From G963674685 sp964591275 (lineage in GTDB: Bacteria; Lernaellota; Lernaellaia; JACKCT01), in the NCBI GenBank assembly GCA_964591275.1, contig CAZQAE010000025.1:1-64000 (forward strand): a stretch of DNA of 64,000 nt, in the 5' to 3' direction. The translations under genes were made by a program, and so were the position numbers. Below, piece after piece: positions 36,855 through 44,258 of the stretch. Numbering within the stretch: the first letter of the stretch is position 1; each line of letters opens with the position of its first letter. The notes beneath the pieces are model-generated. The model was not told the DNA's origin and ran no database searches. It saw nothing but the letters and a program-made list of their open reading frames with translations.

Positions 36855-36867
36855 AAGGGAGAAAATT

Positions 36868-37371
36868 ATGACGCTTGAGGAGGGGATCACCGCAGCGATT
36901 GAGTGTAAAAAAAGGGTTCGAGACGTTTACCTGGACGCTACGAAAAAGGCTAAACATCCCACTGGAAAACGAGTTTTAAGGATACTTTCCGAAGATGAGC
37001 AAAAGCAGATCGACTACTTGTTGGACAAGCTTGAGGAATGGGAGCAAGCCGGGAAAGTAACGGTTGATAAATCGAGAACAGCCATCCCGTCTTCAGAAAA
37101 TATCGATAAATGCACTCAACAACTAATAAGTAATATGCCGCCTTGGGATGAAGGGTGCGAACTGAATATTTTGAGAAAAGCAATGGATGTGGATGAGGAG
37201 ACTACTAAACTCCTTAGAAAATTAGCCGACGGTTTGGCCAATGAAGCCAGAGAGATGTTCACGCGCTTTTTGGAAATCGAAGAGGGGTATAAAAAAATAC
37301 TCCAAGCGGAAATCGACTCAATTGGGCGAACCGGTTTTTGGTTCGACATCCAGGAATTCAATCTCGAATGA
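36868..37371 (+). CDS. Rubrerythrin/ferritin-like protein
   Basis: The 167-residue helical protein starts at the ATG at 36868, with AAAGGGAG upstream and 13 bases after the transporter gene. MTLEEGITAAIECKKRVRD and SEDEQKQIDYLLDKLEEWE follow the spacing of ferritin-like helices 1 and 2. However, the usual ExxH of helix 2 is here EDEQ, and no C-terminal rubredoxin domain is present. The diiron site may therefore be incomplete. Rubrerythrin relatives reduce peroxide or handle iron in anaerobes. Confidence 0.65.
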   Translation: MTLEEGITAAIECKKRVRDVYLDATKKAKHPTGKRVLRILSEDEQKQIDYLLDKLEEWEQAGKVTVDKSRTAIPSSENIDKCTQQLISNMPPWDEGCELNILRKAMDVDEETTKLLRKLADGLANEAREMFTRFLEIEEGYKKILQAEIDSIGRTGFWFDIQEFNLE

Positions 37372-37463
37372 AATTTCATAGCGTGGGTAAGGTAAGAGTC
37401 AAACGCCTGGCGAAAGAGCGACAGCAGTTGGCAAAATAGAAAAACAGAAAGGACGTAACTAAA

Positions 37464-37766
37464 ATGAAAATCAAATTGGATGAGAGCAAATGCACTGGAT
37501 GCGGAGCCTGCGAAAAAGTCTGCCCCGTTGATGCGATCGCCATCAACGAGATTGCTCATATCGATCATGAACAGTGCATTCAGTGTGGCGCGTGCGTGGA
37601 GGAGTGCCCGGAACAGGCTCTTTCCATCGAAGAAGAGGAAAGAATATCCCCCCGCATCCAGAAACCAATGTCATATTCGGAAACAAGGGAAGCATACGGA
37701 CACAAAGACAATCATCAAAGTGGTGGCCGCAAAGGCGGTTTCTGGGCATGGCTGAAATTAAGGTGA
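37464..37766 (+). CDS. 2x[4Fe-4S] ferredoxin with C-terminal tail
   Basis: The 100-residue protein has AAAGGA before the ATG. Two clusters are coordinated by CTGCGACEKVCP (Cys10/13/16/20) and CIQCGACVEECP (Cys38/41/44/48). The basic, aromatic-ended tail after residue 60 (GGRKGGFWAWLKLR) is unusual for a small ferredoxin. It probably passes electrons between the flavoproteins of this operon. Confidence 0.93.
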   Translation: MKIKLDESKCTGCGACEKVCPVDAIAINEIAHIDHEQCIQCGACVEECPEQALSIEEEERISPRIQKPMSYSETREAYGHKDNHQSGGRKGGFWAWLKLR

Positions 37767-37854
37767 AAATCAAAGCCCATTTTTTGGCAGAAGGCATCGA
37801 AGGTTGTATCAGGTTGAACGGGGGGAACGATGCAACCCGAGGAGTGAGCGCGCG

Positions 37855-38486
37855 ATAAATGATCGTATCTTGTTTGAGGGAATTTCGATTGTCTCATGCG
37901 GAGCTGTGCTCCCGGAGCTCAACTTTTTGAGAGACCAGGGCAGGCTGGATGCTGACAAGATTTTTTTACCGGCCCCGGGTTTCATGCCAAGCCTTCGAGC
38001 CTGAACCGGCAATTAGTCAACCAATTGGACAAAGCCAAGAAGGCCTCTGAAAAAGTTATCGTCCTGTTTGGAGGGCGCTGCTATCTGGATATGAACGACG
38101 CCTATCGAAGCGTTGAATCCATCATGAGGGAGGTTGGAGGAAACATCACTTAGGTCCAGGCAAACAATTGTGTTGATTTTCTTGTCGATTAGGGGCAAAG
38201 AGATATTGTCAGCGACGGGAGAAAAGTCTATTGGCTGACGCCCGGCTGGTTATTGTACTGGAAAAGGATATTCGAAGGATGGGGTGTGGGTTTGGCCAAT
38301 GAGACCTTTCCGCAAAATGACGCCGCAATCTTGCTTGGTCCGTTCAATGTTTTTGAAGACGTGGCATTGAGCGATCCGGAGGAGTTTCTGGAGTTTTCTG
38401 ATTTTATGCGGATTCCTATCGAGCCGGTGGACATTCATCTCGACAGGCTGAAGAATTTATTGGCGCAAACATTGAGGAGGCAATAA
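37855..38486 (+). pseudogene. DUF1638-like gene with frameshift and two in-frame TAG
   Basis: Joining two frames gives FEGISIVSCGAVLPELNFL, then DADKIFLPAPGF. After a shift near 37990 it continues as SSLNRQLVNQLDKAKKASEK, VIVLFGGRCYLDMNDAY, NNCVDFLVD and VYWLTPGWLLYWKRIF, ending at 38486. The order (CG near the start, LFGGRC, Cys-Asp loop, YWLTPGW) is that of DUF1638, a family often found with corrinoid methyltransferases. TAG codons interrupt the frame at 38151 and 38190, and the N-terminus lacks a clear start. The gene looks inactivated. Confidence 0.7.
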
Positions 38487-38489
38487 ATC

Positions 38490-38672
38490 ATGCATGTACA
38501 GGAGAATATTACGCTGGGTGGTGTGAAACTGAGCAATCGTTTTTTGCTGGCGCCTGTGAAAACAGCGTTGAACAGCCCTGGGGGCAAGGCGACGCAAGAG
38601 GTGAAAGCTTTCTGTCGGCGCATAGCCGAAGGCGGTGTCGCCCTGTTGATTCTCGATCTTTCGAATGAATAA
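38490..38672 (+). pseudogene. Truncated N-terminus of a second OYE-family gene
   Basis: An AGGAGG site precedes a 60-codon frame (ITLGGVKLSNRFLLAPVKTA and onward) that is closely similar to the first 60 residues of the OYE/FAD reductase encoded at 40224 (FSLGGVKLGNRFVLAPVKTA). It stops after ILDLSNE, before the rest of the FMN barrel. The similarity is also clear at DNA level, so this is the stub of a duplicated gene, the rest of which was deleted. Confidence 0.8.
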
Positions 38673-38717
38673 TTTGTCATCCTTTATGGAGTCATTTTTT
38701 TGATCGCAGCCAGAGAA

Positions 38718-38735
38718 CCACGGGCTAACCCGTGG
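38718..38735. repeat. REP-like hairpin
   Basis: CCACGGG-CTAA-CCCGTGG is a perfect 7-bp stem with a 4-base loop, in the short gap after the truncated OYE gene. Such hairpins are common as REP elements or IS200/IS605 ends, but no transposase is nearby. No T-run follows, so it is not a standard terminator. Confidence 0.5.
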
Positions 38736-38797
38736 ATGAGTTAACCTAGCTCCCTGGCCTTAAAGGTCATTTGGAGCAATAGAAAAAGGAGATGCAA

Positions 38798-40189
38798 ATG
38801 AAAACGGATGCAGTGAAAACGGATGTCATTGTTGTTGGAGGCGGACCGGCGGGAATTATCACCGCACTGACAGCCAAAAGCATATATCCAGAAAAATCGG
38901 TTCGTCTGATCAAGGAGATCGGCGATGGCGTAATTCCTTGCTCGATACCATATATGATTCGAACAATGTCCGATCCCGCGGAAAATGTAGTGGGCAATCT
39001 TCCCCTTCAGAACGCAGGCGTCGACATCACCGAAGGCAAGGTAGTTTCTTTTGACACGGAGGCTCGAGAAGTCCGGCTGGAATCCGGAGAAGAGCTATTT
39101 TACGAGCGACTCGTGTTGGCGACAGGCGCCAAACCTATCGTCCCTCCCATTCCGGGTATCGATAAAGAGGGAGTGTTTCTTGTCAAAAAGAGCCTTTCCG
39201 CAGCAATCGCCTTGCGAGAGAAGGTTTTGAAAGCGAAAAGCGTGGTCATTCTGGGCGGAGGGTTTATTGGCGCCGAATTTGCCGATGAGTTGTCCCATAT
39301 TGACGGTTTGGATGTCCACTTGGTCGAGGTACTGCCAAAACTGTTGCAGGCGGCCTTTGACGAGGAGTTCTGTGACGACGTGGGCGATGTCTTGGCAAAG
39401 GCAGGCGTTAATATTCATACGGGCAAGCGGCTGGATGCGATCAATGGAAAAGACCATGTGGAATCAGTCACCATTGGCGGCGGAGAAGAAATACCGGCGG
39501 ATGTGGTCATCGTTGGCATAGGCGCGAAACCATCCAACGAATTGGCTAAAGAGGCCGGATTGAGAATCGAGAGTAACGGATCGATTTGGGTTGATTCGTA
39601 TATGAGAACATCGATTAATGACGTTTTTGCGGTCGGAGATTGCGCCGTTAAGCGAGATTTCTTCACCAGGAAGAAAACGCCCATTATGCTCGCCTCCAAC
39701 GCTACGACCGAGGCCAGGATCGCAGGAACCAACCTATACGGCATTCGTGTTTTACGCCAGATACACGGAACGATTTCAGCCTTTTCCACAAAAATAGGAG
39801 GTGTTTCTTTTGCTAGCGCCGGGATGACTTGCGGAGCCTGTGAAAGAGAAGGGTTTAGAATTGTTTCCGCGACCTCCCTTTCGCCCGATCGCCATCCCGG
39901 AACGCTTCCGGGAGCCAGCATGCTGAAGCTAAAGCTTGTTTTTGCGGACAGGACCGGCAACCTTTTGGGCGGGCAGATTTCAGGCGGCGATTCGGTCGGA
40001 GAACTGGTCAATGTTGTGGCGCTTGCCATTGAAAAAAATGTCAATGTACGCGAAATGGACATGATGCAAATAGCCACGCATCCGTTGCTCACTTCCGCAC
40101 CCACGGTTCATCCCATTATTGATGTAGCCCATAAGGTGTTGGCGGAACTACGGACTAAATCAAATGAAATGAGCGCACCGAAAGGGTAA
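38798..40189 (+). CDS. CoA-disulfide-reductase-like FAD oxidoreductase, second copy
   Basis: The 463-residue protein starts at ATG 38798, 6 bases after AAGGAG; an ATG two codons earlier abuts that site. FAD loop VIVVGGGPAGIITAL, redox Cys in GVIPCSIPYMI (Cys48), NAD loop VVILGGGFIGAEFADEL and the FAD motif DVFAVGDCA. The C-terminal dimerisation domain carries an extra Cys pair, GMTCGACERE. It is related to, but clearly diverged from, the enzyme encoded at 34370. The role is probably thiol, persulfide or CoA-disulfide reduction. Confidence 0.85.
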   Translation: MKTDAVKTDVIVVGGGPAGIITALTAKSIYPEKSVRLIKEIGDGVIPCSIPYMIRTMSDPAENVVGNLPLQNAGVDITEGKVVSFDTEAREVRLESGEELFYERLVLATGAKPIVPPIPGIDKEGVFLVKKSLSAAIALREKVLKAKSVVILGGGFIGAEFADELSHIDGLDVHLVEVLPKLLQAAFDEEFCDDVGDVLAKAGVNIHTGKRLDAINGKDHVESVTIGGGEEIPADVVIVGIGAKPSNELAKEAGLRIESNGSIWVDSYMRTSINDVFAVGDCAVKRDFFTRKKTPIMLASNATTEARIAGTNLYGIRVLRQIHGTISAFSTKIGGVSFASAGMTCGACEREGFRIVSATSLSPDRHPGTLPGASMLKLKLVFADRTGNLLGGQISGGDSVGELVNVVALAIEKNVNVREMDMMQIATHPLLTSAPTVHPIIDVAHKVLAELRTKSNEMSAPKG

Positions 40190-40223
40190 AAATTCGCCAT
40201 ATAAAATTGTAAGGAAATAGATC

Positions 40224-42125
40224 ATGCCTGTACAGGGAAGTTTTAGCTTGGGCGGCGTGAAGCTGGGTAATCGCTTTGTGCTGGCACCTGTGAAAACAGC
40301 ATTGAACAACCCTGGAGGCAAGGCGACGCAAGAGGCGGAAGCTTTCTATCGGCGTATAGCCGAGGGCGGCACTTCTCTGTTGATTCTCGAACCTTCGGCG
40401 ATATCGCCGGAGGGGGTGGAGCATCCGAAGCAGCTTCGTATACACAAAGACGAGCATGTTCAGGAGTTGGAGAAGCTGATTCAGGCCATACATGAAGGCG
40501 GTGCGCTGGCCGCAGTACACCTGAACCATGCCGGCAGGGCGGCCAACCCCAAAGTTATTGGCGGTTCCCCTCTTGCGCCGTCGGTGATGATGTGCCCTAC
40601 CACGGGCGCTGAGGCAATGGAGTTGTCTCACGATCAAATTGTGGGGATTATTGGCGATTTTGAAGCGGCAACTCGACGCGCCCTAAAAGCGGGCGCGGAT
40701 TTCATTGAACTCCAATGCGGGCACGGCTATTTGATCAGCCAGTTTTTTTCATCTCGAACCAATAAGCGTAGCGACCCATGGGGCGATAACGGAAAATTCG
40801 TAGACGAAGTATTGGGTCGTGTCATGGAAGCAGCGGGATCAACGCCGGTGATTGCCCGAATTTCCGGCAAGGAATTTGTGGACGGAGGCTTGGATCCGGA
40901 AAACCAGGCAGGACTGTTCAAACTTTTTGAACGAAAAGGCGTCTCAGCCCTGCATGTAGGTTTCGGAAATTCCTGCGACAACCCGGCCTGGTATTTTGGG
41001 CATATGGCGCTTCCCGAAGAACCGCAGAACATGATTCTAAAGAAAATCCGCTCCATGATTTCCCTCCCGGTAATAGTAGCAGGGCGTATGGGATACCCGG
41101 AGCGAATTGAAAAAGTCATGGAAGAAGGTCTGGCGGATTGCATCGCTTTGGCGCGTCCGCTCATTGCTGACCCGGATTTTCCCAAGAAGATGATAAGCGG
41201 CCAAGGTGATTCTATTTTATTATGCGGCGCATGTCTTCAGACCTGCTTGAAAAATGTCAAGTCGGGCGCTCCTATTGCGTGCATGGCAAATCCCTGGGTT
41301 ACTACGCCAACTCCACAACCAACAAAGAAACCAAAGCGCGTTATGGTCGTCGGATCCGGCCCCGCCGGCATTGCCGCCGCAGCTCACGCCTCCGAGCGAG
41401 GCCATGAGGTTTCCTTGTACGAGCAACGAGAATTTCTTGGCGGTCAATTTGCTTTGGCCGTTCGCCCCATCGGGAAAACCACGATGTCTCGGGTGCTCAA
41501 GGGGATGCTTGACAGGTTGGCTCGCTCCAAAGTCTCTGTGCATAAGGATTTAAAGGCGACGCCGGAACTGGTGGAAAAGGAAAATCCCGATGTATTGATT
41601 ATGGCCACGGGTTCCAGGCAGAAAATTCCGGATATCGAGGGCATTGAGTCGCAATATTTGATGACCTCGTACGAATTTTTCGAAAAAACCAAAGAGATTC
41701 AGGGCGAAAAAGTGTTGGTGATTGGCGCCGGCATGGTGGGCATGGAAGTGGCGGAGATGCTCTTGTCCGAAGGAAAAGAAGTCGTCGCATGCAGGAGATC
41801 AGATGTCATCGGGGCGGATATGGACCCGATTTCCAAAAAGTTGATGATGAAAAGAGTCGCCGATAACCCGAAACTAACGCTTATGCCCACTACGAAGCTA
41901 ATCGCCTTCACGCCGGAAGGAGTGCGGGCAATTCACAAGGAAAAGGATGTTTTGCTCGGCCCCTTTGGCACGACCATTATCTGTTCCGGGATGGAGTCCG
42001 AAAATTCCCTTGCCAAAGCGTTGCAGAATTTCAAAGGGGCAATACATGTCATTGGCGACGCGGCGGAACCCGCAAACATTGAGGCGGCCTATACGCAGGG
42101 AATTTCGATTGGCAACCGTATCTAA
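40224..42125 (+). CDS. OYE-family FMN/[4Fe-4S]/FAD reductase (2,4-dienoyl-CoA reductase type)
   Basis: The 633-residue protein has AAGGAA upstream of the ATG. An FMN TIM barrel (1-330) has VHLNHAGRAA, FIELQCGHGYLISQF and GLADCIALARPLIADPDF. A linker carries the Fe-S Cys set CGACLQTC ... IAC (about 334-353). An FAD domain (VMVVGSGPAGIAAAA) and an NAD domain (VLVIGAGMVGMEVAEML) complete the architecture of 2,4-dienoyl-CoA reductase and trimethylamine dehydrogenase. The substrate is unknown. A truncated sister copy of its N-terminus lies 1.7 kb upstream. Confidence 0.87.
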   Translation: MPVQGSFSLGGVKLGNRFVLAPVKTALNNPGGKATQEAEAFYRRIAEGGTSLLILEPSAISPEGVEHPKQLRIHKDEHVQELEKLIQAIHEGGALAAVHLNHAGRAANPKVIGGSPLAPSVMMCPTTGAEAMELSHDQIVGIIGDFEAATRRALKAGADFIELQCGHGYLISQFFSSRTNKRSDPWGDNGKFVDEVLGRVMEAAGSTPVIARISGKEFVDGGLDPENQAGLFKLFERKGVSALHVGFGNSCDNPAWYFGHMALPEEPQNMILKKIRSMISLPVIVAGRMGYPERIEKVMEEGLADCIALARPLIADPDFPKKMISGQGDSILLCGACLQTCLKNVKSGAPIACMANPWVTTPTPQPTKKPKRVMVVGSGPAGIAAAAHASERGHEVSLYEQREFLGGQFALAVRPIGKTTMSRVLKGMLDRLARSKVSVHKDLKATPELVEKENPDVLIMATGSRQKIPDIEGIESQYLMTSYEFFEKTKEIQGEKVLVIGAGMVGMEVAEMLLSEGKEVVACRRSDVIGADMDPISKKLMMKRVADNPKLTLMPTTKLIAFTPEGVRAIHKEKDVLLGPFGTTIICSGMESENSLAKALQNFKGAIHVIGDAAEPANIEAAYTQGISIGNRI

Positions 42126-42153
42126 ATCACTAGGTGGATAGAAAGCAACAGGC

Positions 42154-42699
42154 ATGGAAAAAGAAAGGCGTAGCGATTCTCTTTCGATTCGACCAATCGG
42201 ATATATTCAATCGCCTTATAAGGATTGGGCGCCTTATCAGCCTGTAGAACGAGAGGAGGAAATCGGTAATTTCCAGGTTCATGTGAACGAGGAATATTCC
42301 GAGGGCTTGAAAGACCTTGAGCATTTTGCGTATGTCATTTTGATATTCTACTGCGACAGGGCGGAAATGGGACCCGAACTCACGATAACACTCCCGTGGA
42401 CTAAAAAAAAGGTAGGGCTTTTCGCCTCGCGCAGTCCCGAACGTCCGAACCCGATCGGAATTTCCATCGTGCGCATTCATAAGATCGAGGGAAACGTAAT
42501 TTACACCTGGCCGATCGATGTCTTCGATGGAACGCCTCTCCTGGACATTAAGCCATATATCGCCACCCTGGATAGTAAAGCGGACGCCAACGATGGTTGG
42601 GTTGATGGTCTTGAGGGAAAGGAACATTTGCTTCAACATGTCAGGGGTATTCCGCATAATCATTCGGAAGGGCGCCATCCAGGGCATGAAAAAAAATAG
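42154..42699 (+). CDS. TrmO/TsaA-like tRNA methyltransferase domain protein
   Basis: The 181-residue protein has the TsaA-like beta-barrel pattern: IRPIGYIQSPYKDW at the start, the signature SRSPERPNPIGIS, and VFDGTPLLDIKPYIA. TrmO uses SAM to methylate N6-threonylcarbamoyladenosine in tRNA. Proteins with this domain also occur in anaerobic redox or C1 gene clusters, where the role is unclear. The C-terminal region after residue 145 (GVDGLEG, then a His-rich tail) is short, without the usual second domain. It is the last gene of the operon, 28 bases after the OYE gene. Confidence 0.8.
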   Translation: MEKERRSDSLSIRPIGYIQSPYKDWAPYQPVEREEEIGNFQVHVNEEYSEGLKDLEHFAYVILIFYCDRAEMGPELTITLPWTKKKVGLFASRSPERPNPIGISIVRIHKIEGNVIYTWPIDVFDGTPLLDIKPYIATLDSKADANDGWVDGLEGKEHLLQHVRGIPHNHSEGRHPGHEKK

Positions 42700-43363
42700 A
42701 TGGAAACAACTGAAGCAAAAGACGACGGAACTTGACGAGCGTTAAGGCTTTAACAATCAGAATTTATGAGTTTCCGGGACAGGAACGAGCTAGTTCCCGC
42801 CCCTTAAATGGCCCTTTTCGCGATCTCGTCGTCAATCTTCGGTTTTGATTGTGCGGCGTACTCAAGTACGTCTTAAGCACAAAACCTTGATTTCCTTGAC
42901 CTCACAAAAATTTTCTCATTTTGGGTCGGGAAACTACGCCAGTCCCATCGCAGTTCTGGGATGGGAACGAGCTAACTTTCTCCGTGGCAAACCAGGCACT
43001 GGACCTTAGTAAATGTTGCGACGTACCGGATTCGTTTGGACAAAAGACAAAGACCAATGCCCGCCAACATCCTACAGTGGAAGGAAGTGAATTTACGATT
43101 GTTTGACTAAGCCCGTCAGGCCGCTCACGTTTTCTTGTGACGATAAGCTTGGCTAACCATTATATCAGTTTTTTTAATGCCAAGTGATAGCGTACAAAAT
43201 AGGTCATTCTTGATTTTCAAAAGCTTCGGATAATGTATTATCCAAAAAGATCGAGATGACTCTTGAAAAATGAGTCTTGCTTGAAAATTTTGAATTATTG
43301 GTTTATAAGCAGAACGCCTTTGAGACGACAAATAGCTGTGGCAGCTTTTCGCGGGAGGATGGC
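42700..43363. other. Gene-free region with a short direct repeat
   Basis: No gene was found. A 17-base element occurs as GGGACAGGAACGAGCTA at 42776 and GGGATGGGAACGAGCTA at 42958. Between them is a stretch (about 42815-42905) ending in short palindromic bits such as GTACTCAAGTAC, which looks like repetitive intergenic DNA. No promoter stands out clearly before the lipoprotein gene. Confidence 0.4.
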
Positions 43364-44230
43364 ATGTTTGAGCGAATGACAAGATCACTCTTTCTCGGCG
43401 TCGTATTAATCGGGCTTTTGGCCTTGTGGACATGCGCCGGATCGAGCGACGATGACGATGACGACGAGGATGTCGCGATGGAAGGCACCACGATTTACGG
43501 CGTCATCGAGTATGACGGCGCGGCCGTCGGCGATACCATTATCCTTGGAGCCGTGCATGAGTGGCCGCCCACCGGCCCGCCGGAATGGATAGGCGAAGTC
43601 GAGATGTCGGAATCCGGGTTTCCCATGACATGCGAATCTGAAATCGCCATATTCGGCACGCTGTACATGATGGCTTACCTCGACGTTGACCCGGGCGACG
43701 GCGCGATGATGAACCTGGAACTGGACCCGATGCATATCCCGGTCGCGACGATGGAGATTGTCGATGGCGAAGGAAATGAGATGAATTATGTCCTCGAAGA
43801 CGACGCATGGACCGCGGACGATGACGATGCGGACGATGACGACGTCGATGACGATGCGGACGATGACGCCGATGATGACGCTGACGACGACACCGGAGAT
43901 GAAACGGGTATCCAGGGAACAGTCACCTACAACGGCGCCGCGACGGGCGATTCCCTCGTATTTGGATTCTGGACGATCCAGCCGGTCGGTCCGCCAAGTT
44001 ATTACGATTCCATTGACATTTCCGGGCAGGATTTTCCCCTTGATTACGAACTGGAGACGGATATTACGGGCGATTATAAAATCGTCGTTTATCTGGACGT
44101 CGATCCGAACGACGGCGACAGCATGAATTTTGACCTTGATCCCACCAACTGGGAGATGCTGAGTCTTCCGTTTACTTCGATTGAAGAAGGGGCGATGACG
44201 ACGGTCGACTTTGAACTGGTCGATCCATAA
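43364..44230 (+). CDS. Two-repeat lipoprotein-like protein with Asp-rich linker
   Basis: A 288-residue protein from the ATG at 43364 with GGGAGG 5 bases upstream. The N-terminus is a signal peptide ending ALWTC (Cys24), a slightly atypical lipobox, followed by an Asp run. Two homologous beta domains of about 100 residues (VIEYDGAAVGDTIILGAVHE and VTYNGAATGDSLVFGFWTI) both end in YLDVDP-type segments. They are joined by an Asp/Ala repeat of about 30 residues. The protein probably sits at the outer membrane and may bind calcium. It lies 28 bases before the TonB-dependent receptor gene, so a shared substrate is likely. Confidence 0.7.
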   Translation: MFERMTRSLFLGVVLIGLLALWTCAGSSDDDDDDEDVAMEGTTIYGVIEYDGAAVGDTIILGAVHEWPPTGPPEWIGEVEMSESGFPMTCESEIAIFGTLYMMAYLDVDPGDGAMMNLELDPMHIPVATMEIVDGEGNEMNYVLEDDAWTADDDDADDDDVDDDADDDADDDADDDTGDETGIQGTVTYNGAATGDSLVFGFWTIQPVGPPSYYDSIDISGQDFPLDYELETDITGDYKIVVYLDVDPNDGDSMNFDLDPTNWEMLSLPFTSIEEGAMTTVDFELVDP

Positions 44231-44258
44231 AAAGCGCGCCAATTCGTAGAAGAAAACT

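Noticed and set aside
37855..38486. Pyrrolysine read-through at the two TAG codons of the DUF1638-like gene
   Set aside because: The same gene also has a frameshift and no clear start, and neighbours (DUF2173, OYE stub) are broken too; simple decay explains it. Other genes here use TAG as a normal stop.
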